DNA of 64,000 nt from Rheinheimera riviphila (GTDB lineage: Bacteria; Pseudomonadota; Gammaproteobacteria; Enterobacterales; Alteromonadaceae), in NCBI RefSeq assembly GCF_004005945.1, contig NZ_SACS01000006.1:62001-126000 (forward strand). The letters are read 5' to 3'. A model generated the notes under the pieces. It was not told the origin of the DNA and did no database searches. It saw nothing but the letters and a program-made list of their open reading frames with translations. Positions 16,575-26,519 of the stretch are shown here, piece by piece (position 1 is the first letter of the stretch; each line of letters begins with the position of its first letter). The position numbers and the translations under genes are program-made.

Positions 16575-17482
16575 GTACGATTATTCAGGCGCAGCAATTA
16601 TCTAAATCGTTTGGCCGGCATCAGGTCCTGCATTCGCTGAACTTCAGCATCGAAGCCGGTGAGCCAATTGCGCTGATTGGTCCGAATGGCGCCGGCAAAA
16701 CCACCTTGTTCAGTATTTTGTGTGGGTTTCTGAAACAAGACCACGGCAATATCGAAATTTTTGGCCAAAAGCCCGGTAGTGAAGGCTTGTCTGGCCGGGT
16801 CAGCGCTTTACCGCAAGATGCGATGCTGGACCCAAATTTTTCGATTGGTACCCAACTGACATTTTATGGCCAGCTGCAAGGCATGAATAAAGCGACCGCT
16901 GTCGCTGAAACCCGTCGGGTGCTGGCGTTGGTGGACTTGGCCGATTACATCTCACAAAAAGCCACGGTGCTGAGCCATGGTATGCGCAAACGGGTTGCAA
17001 TTGCCCAGGCTCTGTTAGGACAACCAGAGTTGGTGCTGCTGGATGAACCAACGGCCGGTCTGGATCCGGTCAATGCGCTGCAAGTGCGTCAAATTATTGC
17101 AAATCTGACCTCTGAAGCGACTTTTATGATCAGCTCGCATAACATTTTTGAGCTGGAACGGCTGTGTGGCACTGTGCTTTATCTGGAGCACGGCAAGCTG
17201 GTGCAGCAACGTTCAGTGCAACAAGGCGCTATCGGTTATCTGAGTTTGCAATTAGAAAATGCTGACGCGGCGTTAGTGCTGAATGTACTTCGGCAGTTGC
17301 CTGGAGTGAACAGCGTTGAAAATGCGCAGAAAAATGAATTTGCGATCCACTATGACCGCGAACTGGCGCCGGACTTGGATATCAGTTTAATTGGCGTGCT
17401 GCGCGCGCAGGGCTGGCAATATCGCAGTCTGACGCAAGGCCGTACTTTAGAGCAGCAGCTCTTTGCGGTGGCAAACGGTTAG
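16571..17482 (+). CDS. ABC-2 transporter ATPase (CcmA/NatA class)
   Basis: A 303-aa protein with Walker [10 protein letters not shown] (37-45), an LSHGMRKR signature, Walker B LVLLDEP and switch ISSHN. About 90 C-terminal residues beyond the ATPase are typical of NatA/DrrA-like subunits. It is coupled to the permease upstream. The stop overlaps the convergent fdxA stop by 4 nt. Confidence 0.92.
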   Translation: MSTIIQAQQLSKSFGRHQVLHSLNFSIEAGEPIALIGPNGAGKTTLFSILCGFLKQDHGNIEIFGQKPGSEGLSGRVSALPQDAMLDPNFSIGTQLTFYGQLQGMNKATAVAETRRVLALVDLADYISQKATVLSHGMRKRVAIAQALLGQPELVLLDEPTAGLDPVNALQVRQIIANLTSEATFMISSHNIFELERLCGTVLYLEHGKLVQQRSVQQGAIGYLSLQLENADAALVLNVLRQLPGVNSVENAQKNEFAIHYDRELAPDLDISLIGVLRAQGWQYRSLTQGRTLEQQLFAVANG

Positions 17483-17802
17483 CTTTCCAGGAATTGCAGC
17501 TTATCCGGCACGCCGTTCCAGAGATCGGCATCTGCCGGAGCGGCTTTGACGGTGTTGATGTTGGGCCACACCAGCGCCAGTTCGGCATTCAGCTCAATGA
17601 ATGGCTGTTGTCCTTCTGGCAAAGCGTCGTGTTGGAAAATGGCATTGGCCGGACACTCTAGTTCGCATAAACCACAATCAATACAAATGATTGGGCTAAT
17701 GGCGAGAAAGTTGGGACCTTCAAAAAAGGCGTCGACCGGGCAAACGGCAACACAGTCAGTGTATTTACATTTGATGCAATTATCGGTGACGACAAACGCC
17801 AT
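17479..17802 (-). CDS. fdxA: 7Fe ferredoxin FdxA
   Basis: A 107-aa protein whose cysteines exactly match the Azotobacter ferredoxin I pattern: C9, C12, C17, C21 and C40, C43, C46, C50 within [10 protein letters not shown] and [12 protein letters not shown]. It therefore holds a 3Fe-4S and a 4Fe-4S cluster. A longer open frame to 17937 exists, but GGGAGG lies 6 nt before this ATG and family members start with MAFVV. It is a cytoplasmic low-potential electron carrier. Confidence 0.95.
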   Translation of the reverse strand: MAFVVTDNCIKCKYTDCVAVCPVDAFFEGPNFLAISPIICIDCGLCELECPANAIFQHDALPEGQQPFIELNAELALVWPNINTVKAAPADADLWNGVPDKLQFLES

Positions 17803-18032
17803 GTTGACCTCCCCAAACCACGGGTCTAATAAATCCGCCAATGTGCGGCCGGTTTTCGCGGCGAAATTGTACGGAACAAACGCAAAAATACAAGTCAGCA
17901 GCTTTTTTTCAGGCACTGACGCAAATTGTAACGGCAATTATGACGTCTGATCAGCCAATTTGACGTAAAATAGCCGCAATTACCATCTTGTGAGCTGGCG
18001 ACATGCTGGCTAAGACACCGATAGGACTTTGC

Positions 18033-19649
18033 ATGATCCGTTTAACTGAAATTAAATTACCCCTCAATCACGACGAAGCTGCGCTGCCAGCGGCCATTCT
18101 AAGCAAACTCAAAATCAAACCGGAACAACTGAAAAGTTTCAGTATGTTCAAACGTGGTTATGACGCGCGCAAAAAATCCGACATTCAGCTGATTTACACT
18201 TTGGATGTTGAAGTCGAACAAGAAGCTTTGCTGCTTAAAAAGTTCGAAAAAGATCAACACGTTAAACCCTCCCCTGACACCAGCTATAAGTACGTTGCAC
18301 AGGCTCCACAGCAGTTAAGCGACAGGCCGGTGGTGGTTGGTCTTGGCCCTTGTGGGTTATTTGCTGGTTTATTGCTGGCTCAAATGGGGTTTAAACCGAT
18401 TATTCTCGAGCGCGGCAAAGAAGTGCGGGAACGGACTAAAGATACGTTCGGCTTCTGGCGCAAAAAGCCGTTAAATACCGAATCAAACGTGCAGTTTGGT
18501 GAAGGTGGCGCTGGCACTTTTTCTGACGGCAAATTGTACAGCCAAGTGAAAGATCCAAAACATTATGGCCGCAAAGTGATGAGCGAATTTGTCGCCGCCG
18601 GTGCGCCTGATGAAATTATGTATGTCAGCAAACCCCATATCGGCACCTTTAAGTTGGTGAATATGGTGGAAAAAATGCGCGCCAATATTATTGAACTTGG
18701 TGGTGAAATTCGATTTAGTACCCGCGTCGACGATTTGTTGCTGACCGATGGCGAAGTTACAGGCTTGCAATTGTCGACCGGTGAAACCTTGCCATGTCGT
18801 CACGTGGTGCTGGCCGTCGGTCATAGTGCCCGCGATACCTTTGAAATGTTGTATCAGCGTGGTGTGTACATCGAAGCCAAACCGTTTTCGATTGGCTTTC
18901 GGATTGAACACCGCCAGTCAATGATTGATGAATGCCGCTTTGGCAGCAACGCCGGTAACCCGTTGCTGGGCGCTGCCGATTACAAACTGGTCCATCATTG
19001 TGACAATGGCCGCACCGTCTACAGCTTTTGTATGTGCCCGGGCGGCACTGTGGTCGCGGCGGCATCAGAAGCCGGCCGCGTCGTCACCAACGGTATGAGT
19101 CAATATTCACGCAACGAGCGTAATGCCAATAGCGCCATCGTTGTTGGTATTGACCCGGAGCGCGATTATCCAGGCCATCCGCTGGCGGGCATTGAATTAC
19201 AACGAGTGTTAGAAGCTCAGGCCTTTGTACTGGGTGGTGAAAATTATGACGCGCCAGCCCAGCTGATTGGTGATTTCCTGTCCGGTACACCGTCCACTGA
19301 ATTTGGTGAAGTACAGCCTTCGTACACGCCAGGGGTGAAACTGACCGATTTATCTAAAGTATTGCCAGACTTTGCCATTGCCGCGATTCGGGAAGCTATT
19401 CCGGCTTTTGATCAGCAAATCAAAGGTTTTGCCCGGCCGGAAGGTTTACTCACCGGCGTCGAAACCCGTACTTCGTCACCAATTTGCATCAAGCGCGGTG
19501 CCGATTTACAAAGTCTGAATGTGAAAGGTTTGTACCCGGCTGGCGAAGGCGCTGGTTATGCTGGCGGAATTTTGTCGGCGGGTATTGATGGCATTAAAGT
19601 CGCTGAAGCTTTGGCATTGGCGATGCTGGCGCAGAATCAGTCTGCGTAA
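18033..19649 (+). CDS. FAD-dependent dehydrogenase of the COG2509 type
   Basis: A 538-aa flavoprotein. The N-terminal about 90 residues form a separate domain (MIRLTEIKLPLNH... FKRGYDARKK). The FAD fold VVVGLGPCGLFAGLL follows, then GEGGAGTFSDGKL and the C-terminal GLYPAGEGAGYAGGI. Start at 18033 fits the family N-terminus and has AGGA 7 nt upstream; an earlier ATG at 18003 is less likely. The family is widespread but its substrate is undefined. It forms a single-gene unit. Confidence 0.85.
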   Translation: MIRLTEIKLPLNHDEAALPAAILSKLKIKPEQLKSFSMFKRGYDARKKSDIQLIYTLDVEVEQEALLLKKFEKDQHVKPSPDTSYKYVAQAPQQLSDRPVVVGLGPCGLFAGLLLAQMGFKPIILERGKEVRERTKDTFGFWRKKPLNTESNVQFGEGGAGTFSDGKLYSQVKDPKHYGRKVMSEFVAAGAPDEIMYVSKPHIGTFKLVNMVEKMRANIIELGGEIRFSTRVDDLLLTDGEVTGLQLSTGETLPCRHVVLAVGHSARDTFEMLYQRGVYIEAKPFSIGFRIEHRQSMIDECRFGSNAGNPLLGAADYKLVHHCDNGRTVYSFCMCPGGTVVAAASEAGRVVTNGMSQYSRNERNANSAIVVGIDPERDYPGHPLAGIELQRVLEAQAFVLGGENYDAPAQLIGDFLSGTPSTEFGEVQPSYTPGVKLTDLSKVLPDFAIAAIREAIPAFDQQIKGFARPEGLLTGVETRTSSPICIKRGADLQSLNVKGLYPAGEGAGYAGGILSAGIDGIKVAEALALAMLAQNQSA

Positions 19650-19760
19650 TTCATGTTGTTGTGATATAAAGACGTTTTGTCAAACTAACGTAAAAAAAGT
19701 ATGGTGTAACCCGGCATTTACCTGTCGCCAGGCATAAGCGGCGCAGTCAAAAATGACGTG

Positions 19761-19792
19761 TATACCCCGAATCTTCAAGGGTGACGGGTATA
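19761..19792. repeat. Short palindrome TATACCC...GGGTATA, repeated core
   Basis: TATACCC and GGGTATA bracket the core CCCGAATCTTCAAGGGTGACGGG. Nearly the same core (CCCGAATCATCAAGGATGACGGG) recurs at 60959-60981, so this is a small dispersed repeat. Confidence 0.5.
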
Positions 19793-19827
19793 GGTCTTAC
19801 CATCGGATCAATGAAAAGGAGTGCATA

Positions 19828-21555
19828 ATGCGTAAGACCTTGATAGCTGTCGCTGTAATTGCCGCCGGAGCGCTGGCTTATTATAAATTTGGCCCGGGCA
19901 TGGCCTCGGCACCAGAACTGGCTGGCCTGGAATACGTTCCAGCCGACACCGCGTTGTTTTCAGCGCAGGTAACGCCAATTGATTTAGGTAGTTATTTATC
20001 CAGCCTTGGCATGGGCCCGCAGTACTACGACGCCAATATGCAAAAAGCTTTTGCCGATATGGCAGTAGAAGCCACTGAACCTCAACACAAATTCGGTTTG
20101 GCACTGCTGCAGACTTATATGAAAGCATTGGCAGATCCGGCTGCATTAAGTGCCAATACCGGCATTAAAGCGCAAATGCGCAGCCTGGCCTACATGGTTG
20201 GTTTGTCACCGGTGCTGCGGATGGAACTGGGTGATGAAGCTGCATTCTGGCGTCTGTTTGATGATGCTGAAAAAAGCAGTGGTTTTAGCCATGTCGCGCA
20301 GCAAATTAACACCGTTAAATATCGGCAGTACCGTTTTGCTCACGAAGAACTGAGCATGGATTTTCTGGTGTCGGTGCAAAACGGCTGGGCGACTATCGCC
20401 TTTACTTCAGAGAAATTTGAGAAGCAGCATCTGGCCATCATGATGCTGGCAGAGAAACCAGAACAAAATCTGGCGAATACTTCAACTATCAAAGATTTAC
20501 AGAAAAAGTATCAGCTGGAAAAAGGTGCTTATGGTTATCTGAGCACCGCACAGTTCAGCAAGTTCCTGACCAGTAAAGACGGTAACCGTCTGGCGAAAGA
20601 CGTTGAAGCTGTGTTTGGTGCAGAAACCACCGTCGCTTTGGCCGCTTGGCGCAACCCGGCTTGTGAAGCTGACGTCGCTGCGATTAGCGCCAGCTGGCCG
20701 GGCATGTTTATCGACAATAAGTTTGACCTGTCCAATTCAGCGTTGCTGAAAGTGACGGGCCGGATGTTGATCCCAACTGAAAATCAGGAAACAGTGAAGT
20801 TGTTGGCTGCATTACGTGGTTTCCTGCCGGCGCATACCATGTCCGTTCAGAATTCAGGCATGTTCTCTACGGCAGTTGGTTTGGATGTGGCGCAACTGGC
20901 GCCAACGCTGGGCAAACTCTGGACCGGTTTAACTGAACCGGCTTATAGCTGTCAGCCGTTGGCCGAGATGCAAGCGCAGATGAAACAATCAAATCCATTA
21001 GCGGCAGTGGCGATGGCCGGTATGGCCAGTGGCTTGCAAGGTCTGTCGGTGACAATTAACGACGCCGAGCTTGACCTCACCACCAGCAACCTGAAAAGTG
21101 CTGACGCGCTGGTAACGGTGTCTGCTGATAACGCCCGCACCTTCTTTGAAGGGATCAAAGCGTTTTACCCACCGCTGGCAACGGTTGCATTACCTGCGGC
21201 CGGTGCAGAGCTGGATTTAGCGACCATTATCCCGGAAATGGCGGTGCTGGGTATTCAGCCAAAATTAGCCTTGTCTGATTCGCACCTGCTGATCTACGTT
21301 GGGCCTACAGCAACCACCCAATCTGCTGCCGTTGCTAAAGAAAGCCTGACTAAAAATGGCTTGCTGAGCTTTAGCATGGACTATGGCCGTTTCTTTAAAG
21401 CGCTGGAAGTTGCCATGAAGGCCAGCGGTACTGAAGTTCCGCCAGACTTTCAGCAATTCTCTGGCAGCACCATGAAAATGGCGCTGAAGATGGATGTGAA
21501 TCAGCAAGGTATTGTGATGAATTCCGAACTGGAAATGGCGCTGGCGACTAAATAA
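19828..21555 (+). CDS. Large exported or membrane-anchored protein of unknown function
   Basis: A 575-aa protein starting with a short basic stretch and a hydrophobic helix (MRKTLIAVAVIAAGALAYY), so it is anchored or secreted. The rest is soluble and Ala/Leu-rich, opening with YVPADTALFSAQVTP, which recalls DUF3352-like proteins (weak impression). AAGGAG 8 nt before the ATG fixes the start; an upstream frame to 19753 is spurious. Single gene with its own strong terminator. Function not recognised. Confidence 0.7.
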   Translation: MRKTLIAVAVIAAGALAYYKFGPGMASAPELAGLEYVPADTALFSAQVTPIDLGSYLSSLGMGPQYYDANMQKAFADMAVEATEPQHKFGLALLQTYMKALADPAALSANTGIKAQMRSLAYMVGLSPVLRMELGDEAAFWRLFDDAEKSSGFSHVAQQINTVKYRQYRFAHEELSMDFLVSVQNGWATIAFTSEKFEKQHLAIMMLAEKPEQNLANTSTIKDLQKKYQLEKGAYGYLSTAQFSKFLTSKDGNRLAKDVEAVFGAETTVALAAWRNPACEADVAAISASWPGMFIDNKFDLSNSALLKVTGRMLIPTENQETVKLLAALRGFLPAHTMSVQNSGMFSTAVGLDVAQLAPTLGKLWTGLTEPAYSCQPLAEMQAQMKQSNPLAAVAMAGMASGLQGLSVTINDAELDLTTSNLKSADALVTVSADNARTFFEGIKAFYPPLATVALPAAGAELDLATIIPEMAVLGIQPKLALSDSHLLIYVGPTATTQSAAVAKESLTKNGLLSFSMDYGRFFKALEVAMKASGTEVPPDFQQFSGSTMKMALKMDVNQQGIVMNSELEMALATK

Positions 21556-21586
21556 CGTCACAGCTCTATAAAATCAGTTTTACCTG

Positions 21587-21623
21587 ATAACCGCAGCTGT
21601 TGCATCGGCTGCGGTTATTTTTT
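21587..21623 (+). terminator. Strong terminator of the 575-aa gene
   Basis: ATAACCGCAGC/GCTGCGGTTAT makes an 11-bp stem followed by a T6 tract, 31 bp after the stop. Confidence 0.92.
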
Positions 21624-21637
21624 GGGTGCGATGAAGT

Positions 21638-22900
21638 TCACACGGTTTTAGCACGCAACCACTGTTGTTGCCACCACAGGAGCGGCGCAGTGATCAAAAT
21701 CAGCAACAGCGCATAACTCATGGCTGGGCCCAGCATCCAAACCAGCAATAAACAAATGCCGATACTGATGCACACCACCAGCCGGTGTTTCGAAGGGAGG
21801 AGCCGCAGTGCTGCCGACATACTGCCCAGATATATCAGCACAAACACGCCATTGACCCAGCCGATGAGATCCGGTAATCCGGCATCCAGCCATTCGGCAC
21901 CACACAATACCATCGCCATTAGTGACAAAATACTGCCCAGCGCCCGTTCCGGTACCTGATGTCGGTTCAGTGGTTGCAGTGCTTTGGGCAAGACGCCATT
22001 GTTGCTGAAACTCCAGCACAGTCGCGCCACGCTGGCGGTGTAGACATTCACCGTGGCCAGGCCACTACAAAGTCCAAGCACACCAATCAGCAGATAACCA
22101 CCGCCGCCAAATAAGCGGTTAAAACCATCGGCCATGCTTAAGTCTTCGCCGGGCTTGGCTAAAATCTGCAGCAAATGGCTGCAACCTAAATAAATACAAC
22201 CGACCACCAGCAAGCCGAGCAACAGCGCCGGTACTAAATCACGTTTGGGGTCGCGAAAATCCTGGGCTAAATGGGTCATGGCTTCGACGCCAAGGAAACT
22301 CCAGAAACCCAGTGCCAGCGCTGCGGTAAAACCGACGGTATTGAATTCAAGTGTGGTTTTGTCTGGTAAAGGTACGTTGTCTGCCTGATACGCAAAAGCG
22401 CCAAACATTAACAGCACCACCGCGACGATCAAAAGTGTGAGTCCGAGCTGCAATTTGGCAGATAACTGCACTCCCCGCCGGTTTAATAGCCACAACAGCA
22501 TTAAAAACATTAGCTCGACCGGCAACTGCCAATACCGTAAATCGCCAAGCCAAGGGCTCAAGAGCGGCGCGACAAAAGAATAAGTCATCATCATCGCGGC
22601 CGAAGCGCCGAGTGGCACCACCAGCACAAACATCAATCCGGTGACCCGACCGGCCAACGGCCCGAACGCTTCCCCGACAAAATGCGCTGGCCCTGCCGCA
22701 TGGGGCAACACTCGTGCCAGTGCCGCAAACACAAAAGTGACCGGAATCGCCAACACCGTCAGTAGCAACCAGGCCCAGCTGGCATAAGGTCCGGCCTGGG
22801 CGATGGTCAGTTGTGGCAAAATAAACACGCCGGTGCCCAATAAAGTGGTTGCCAGTAACGCCGCACCTTGCCAGAGGTTGAGTTTGTGGTTCGAATTCAT
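21638..22900 (-). CDS. yjeH: Amino-acid exporter YjeH (methionine/branched-chain)
   Basis: A 420-aa APC-superfamily permease with 12 hydrophobic segments. It has the substrate-site motif STTLLGTGVF-like LLATTLLGTGVFILP at the N-terminus and AGPAHFVGEAFG, matching E. coli YjeH, which exports L-methionine and branched-chain amino acids. It is divergent from an Lrp-type regulator across 162 bp, a common arrangement for amino-acid exporters. It should protect against amino-acid excess, for example during growth on peptides. Confidence 0.85.
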   Translation of the reverse strand: MNSNHKLNLWQGAALLATTLLGTGVFILPQLTIAQAGPYASWAWLLLTVLAIPVTFVFAALARVLPHAAGPAHFVGEAFGPLAGRVTGLMFVLVVPLGASAAMMMTYSFVAPLLSPWLGDLRYWQLPVELMFLMLLWLLNRRGVQLSAKLQLGLTLLIVAVVLLMFGAFAYQADNVPLPDKTTLEFNTVGFTAALALGFWSFLGVEAMTHLAQDFRDPKRDLVPALLLGLLVVGCIYLGCSHLLQILAKPGEDLSMADGFNRLFGGGGYLLIGVLGLCSGLATVNVYTASVARLCWSFSNNGVLPKALQPLNRHQVPERALGSILSLMAMVLCGAEWLDAGLPDLIGWVNGVFVLIYLGSMSAALRLLPSKHRLVVCISIGICLLLVWMLGPAMSYALLLILITAPLLWWQQQWLRAKTV

Positions 22901-23062
22901 GGTGGAAAGTGCCTTTATCTGAATGATCGACAGCTGCGTTTAGTTCTGGCGCTATGCTACCTTGTTTTTGCAGTGCAAAATGGCGGAAAATCGCTCTGCA
23001 GTGCCGACGTTTTGTCGCGCCAACCGGCGTTATGCCGGTGTTTTTTCAAAATGGAGACTTTG

Positions 23063-23494
23063 GTGTCAGATAAATTTGATCAGTTGATTATCAAAGCATT
23101 ACAGGAAGATGCCCGCCAATCGGTGTCAGCGATTGCCGAGCAGGTTCATTTATCGCGCAGCGCAGTGTCGGAACGGCTAAAGCGGCTGGAGCAAAGCGGC
23201 GAAATTCGTGGTTATCAGGTGTTGCTCGGCCATAAAAGCATGTCAGGAGTTGCCGCATACTTTGACATTCAACACAACAGCGCGCGTTGTGCTGATGTGA
23301 TCCCTTTGCTGACCGCCATTCCGGAAGTGCGGCGGTGTCATGGTATCAGTGGTGAAATTGATTTAATGGTGTTTGTACAGGCCGATTCAGTGACAAGGTT
23401 ACATCAAATTCGCGAGGAGCTGGATGCGCATCCGGCGATAGTGCGGATCAAAACTCATATTGTTTTAAGTGATTGGATTAACAAGGCTGATTGA
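23063..23494 (+). CDS. Lrp/AsnC-family regulator
   Basis: A 143-aa protein with an N-terminal winged HTH (about 4-60; SVSAIAEQVHLSRSAVSERLKRLEQSG) and a C-terminal RAM ligand domain (GEIDLMVFVQADS). The GTG at 23063 is chosen because GGAG lies 6 nt upstream and it gives the family length; the frame extends uselessly to 22868. It probably senses an amino acid and controls the divergent yjeH gene. Confidence 0.85.
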   Translation: MSDKFDQLIIKALQEDARQSVSAIAEQVHLSRSAVSERLKRLEQSGEIRGYQVLLGHKSMSGVAAYFDIQHNSARCADVIPLLTAIPEVRRCHGISGEIDLMVFVQADSVTRLHQIREELDAHPAIVRIKTHIVLSDWINKAD

Positions 23495-23529
23495 CGTAAT
23501 GAACCCATTGGCAAAGGTTGTTTCCTACC

Positions 23530-23562
23530 AAAAAAATGTGGCCGGTATCATACCGGCCACAT
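23530..23562 (-). terminator. Terminator of the 866-aa receptor gene
   Basis: ATGTGGCCGGTAT/ATACCGGCCACAT is a perfect 13-bp stem with a 1-nt centre. Seven A residues at 23530-23536 give a U tract on the leftward transcript. Confidence 0.85.
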
Positions 23563-23581
23563 AATTTAGCGATTGTGGTTT

Positions 23582-26182
23582 TTAGAATTTATAGCTGACT
23601 TTGGCGTAAACATAACGGCCACGCGGGCTGTACATGCTGCTGACGTAGCCATATAAATCGCCATCACCATCCCCTGCTGCAAATGGTGGATCCTCATTCA
23701 GCAGGTTGCTGACACCAAGTAATAGTTTGGTTTGCGAATTCAGATTGTAATAAACCTGTGTATCAACGGTGATTTGTGAATCAACCATTTCTGATGTTTC
23801 AGTATCAAAATCCAGCGAACCATCAAAATCAATATCCGGGGTATCTTCAAACTCGCCGATGTAAGACAAAGATGCTGCTACACCCCAGTCGTTGCGGCTC
23901 CAATCTGCAGAAGTGACCCAGCGATATTGCGGATAACGGTATTCACCAGCGTAGGATCGGTTATCTTTTTCAAATTCATCCAGATAGGTCCATTCCAGAT
24001 TAAATTTCAGCAGACCATTGCTTCCAAGATCCATTTTATAGTTGCCCGATAAATCAAGGCCCTGAGCTTCCTGCGAACTGACGTTAAAGTAGCCATTATT
24101 GATGCGATCTAATGTACCCAGAGTTTGGCCCGGTTGTGGTGCAAAACGGATACAAATAATGCTGTTCTGATTGCCGCATTCAGCCTGGTATACATCACCA
24201 AAAGGCACTTCATCAATTTTGTTATCCTGGGTGATGCTCCACAGATCCAAGCTGAAATCCAGATCCGGTGTTGCTTGCCACACTAAACCAACGTTCCAGC
24301 TTTCCGATTCTTCCGCTTTCAGATTCGGGTTGCCGGCAAAAATAATGGTGTAGTCGGTCGAAGCACAAGCTGGATTATTGGTATTTGGTGTTGGGCAAAG
24401 GAAGGTATCGATAAAAAATTGTGATTCCTGCGATGGACCAAGACCAATTTGAGCCAGTGATGGCGCCCTGAAGCCTTGGCTCCAGGATGCGCGCAGGGAC
24501 ACCGTCTCGGTTGGAGTGAAATGCAGGGCAATTTTAGGATTCGCCGTACCGCCAAAATCGCTGTAATGGTCGTAACGTTCGGCCAGTTGCAGCTCAAGGT
24601 TTTCCATGACCGGTACTGACAGTTCGACATATGCCGCTTTTTGCGAACGGGATGCCGCAGCTGATACCGATTCAGTACCAAAAATCAGCCCGCGGGTAAA
24701 TTGGTCATCCGGTGTATCGCGTGCATCTTCTTTACGGTATTCCACACCAGCAGCCAGGCCTACTGCGCCGGTTTCAAGCTGGAACAACTCACCGCCAATA
24801 TGTGCATCGACTGAGGTCAAATGCGATTTACCGCGACGCACCAGGCTGGTGGTAATGGCATCAATCACCGATTGTGGGTTTTGCACACCACCAAAGGGGT
24901 TATAGCGACCGGCATTAATTTCGGTTTGTAAAAAGTCGGTTCTGACCCAGCCCTGATCCCGTTCACCGGTCTGAGTCGCTGCGCTACGACCTTTTTGCGC
25001 TGCGGCTTCCCATTCCCAGTTATTAAAAGTGCCGCGAATACCAGCTAACAACCGTAAGGTGTCTGAGGTAATGTCCCAACGGCGGTTACCGGCATCAACA
25101 GTACGATATCGACCTATTTTGATGTCTTTTTTCCATGGGTTATTCGGGTGCGAACCTGGCACCGTCAGGCCTGCACCTTCATCCAGTGGCGTGGCGGCTC
25201 CGCCAGCGGTTGAGGTATTGTGCTGAACCGCGATTTCAGAAAATATCTCAATATCACCATCCAGTTTGCGGCTTAAGTTTAAGATAGCACCAAGCCGTTC
25301 TGCTGCTGGGATGGCGATAGAGGACGGGCCATAATCATACAAACAAGTTTGACCGGCTATGCTGCCTGCCGGGCAACCAGGGTCACGCAAGGTTACGCCA
25401 TCGACGATAAATCGGCCGGGATAGCCCCGTGACGAACGCAGATCCTGACCACCGTATGCGGATTGGTTGGCACTGCCAAATCGCCCCAGTTCCGAGTTGT
25501 CAATTTGGCCGTTATTAAAATAATCCAGAATTAAGGTGGCGTTACTTTTATCATCGCCAGTGCCCCAAACGGTGCTAAAAGTGGTTTCGTCATATCCTGG
25601 ACCTGTGGTCTGGCCGTAACCCAGCGACACATCAGTGCCGGTATAGTCTTTGCGAAGAACCACGTTAACCACGCCTGCCACAGCGTCTGAGCCATAAATA
25701 GCCGATGCGCCGTCTTTGAGAATATCAACCCGTTCTATGGCGGCGACCGGAATGCTATTGATATCGACAAACGAATTGACGATGCCTTCGGCAAAAGCGC
25801 TGGTTGCCACCCGACGGCCGTTGATCAATACCAGTGTCGCATCGGCGCCAAAGCCACGTAAGCTGATAGCCGCCGCACCATTGGCGGTCGAATCCTGGCT
25901 GTTGCCCCGAGTGGAAAAAGTACCGGAGCCGGTGGTCGGCAACCGTTCCAGTAATTGTTGTAAGTTATCAAAACCAGATTTATCAATCATTTCGCGGTCG
26001 ATGATGGTGACCGGAGATGGTCCTTCCAAATCTGTGCGTTTAATGTGGGAGCCGGTGACTTGCATCCGTTCAACGGCTTTTTCTTCGGTCGGTGGGGTAG
26101 CTTGTGCCAATGCTGTATTGCTGCAAAGAATGGTACTGACGGCAAAAGCGCAACGATGTAGTTTCGATCTAATGTGTTTCAT
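23582..26182 (-). CDS. TonB-dependent receptor beside prolyl peptidase
   Basis: An 866-aa receptor with a signal peptide (to about residue 27, NTALAQA), plug VERMQVTGSHIKRTDLEGPSP, SLRGFGADATLVLINGRR and AIYGSDAVAGVVNVVLRKDY, and a barrel ending in RGRYVYAKVSYKF. AAGGA precedes the ATG by 6 nt. It is divergent from a lipoprotein S9 prolyl oligopeptidase, a pairing that suggests uptake of proline-containing peptides (inference). A GCGGTTT/AAACCGC inverted repeat lies in its leader (26239-26264). Confidence 0.92.
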   Translation of the reverse strand: MKHIRSKLHRCAFAVSTILCSNTALAQATPPTEEKAVERMQVTGSHIKRTDLEGPSPVTIIDREMIDKSGFDNLQQLLERLPTTGSGTFSTRGNSQDSTANGAAAISLRGFGADATLVLINGRRVATSAFAEGIVNSFVDINSIPVAAIERVDILKDGASAIYGSDAVAGVVNVVLRKDYTGTDVSLGYGQTTGPGYDETTFSTVWGTGDDKSNATLILDYFNNGQIDNSELGRFGSANQSAYGGQDLRSSRGYPGRFIVDGVTLRDPGCPAGSIAGQTCLYDYGPSSIAIPAAERLGAILNLSRKLDGDIEIFSEIAVQHNTSTAGGAATPLDEGAGLTVPGSHPNNPWKKDIKIGRYRTVDAGNRRWDITSDTLRLLAGIRGTFNNWEWEAAAQKGRSAATQTGERDQGWVRTDFLQTEINAGRYNPFGGVQNPQSVIDAITTSLVRRGKSHLTSVDAHIGGELFQLETGAVGLAAGVEYRKEDARDTPDDQFTRGLIFGTESVSAAASRSQKAAYVELSVPVMENLELQLAERYDHYSDFGGTANPKIALHFTPTETVSLRASWSQGFRAPSLAQIGLGPSQESQFFIDTFLCPTPNTNNPACASTDYTIIFAGNPNLKAEESESWNVGLVWQATPDLDFSLDLWSITQDNKIDEVPFGDVYQAECGNQNSIICIRFAPQPGQTLGTLDRINNGYFNVSSQEAQGLDLSGNYKMDLGSNGLLKFNLEWTYLDEFEKDNRSYAGEYRYPQYRWVTSADWSRNDWGVAASLSYIGEFEDTPDIDFDGSLDFDTETSEMVDSQITVDTQVYYNLNSQTKLLLGVSNLLNEDPPFAAGDGDGDLYGYVSSMYSPRGRYVYAKVSYKF

Positions 26183-26519
26183 AGCAATCCTTTTGTAACC
26201 TGGGTCATTGTTTTTCTAGTTTTACTTACCGTTATCCGGCGGTTTACCTATAGTACAAAACCGCTGCTTTTGTCGGATTACAGCCTAAACTTTGCATAAT
26301 TTTTTTTCATGTGTCGTCCGAAGTGGCTATTTCAGGCAGCACCGAAATATATTTTTACAAATCAATGGTTTTCGGGAACATGATTAGTGGTTAACTACTG
26401 AAGTGCTTGAGTTTTAACCAGCGGCGTTTTACTTTCGTTATAGATCTGGCGGTGCCGTAAACAGAGCAGCCAGCGTTGCAGTGAACAATTTCGTTTACAT
26501 CAAAGCAGAAGGAATTCGA
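26183..26519. promoter_or_regulatory. Divergent control region, receptor / peptidase
   Basis: 337 bp without a gene. It carries the GCGGTTT-N12-AAACCGC inverted repeat (26239-26264) in the receptor leader and an imperfect palindrome AGTGGTTAACTACT at 26386-26399. No promoter could be assigned with confidence. Confidence 0.5.

Noticed and set aside
17803-17937. 45-residue N-terminal extension of the ferredoxin
   Set aside because: A perfect ribosome site precedes the internal ATG and the family begins there; the extension has no ferredoxin-like features.
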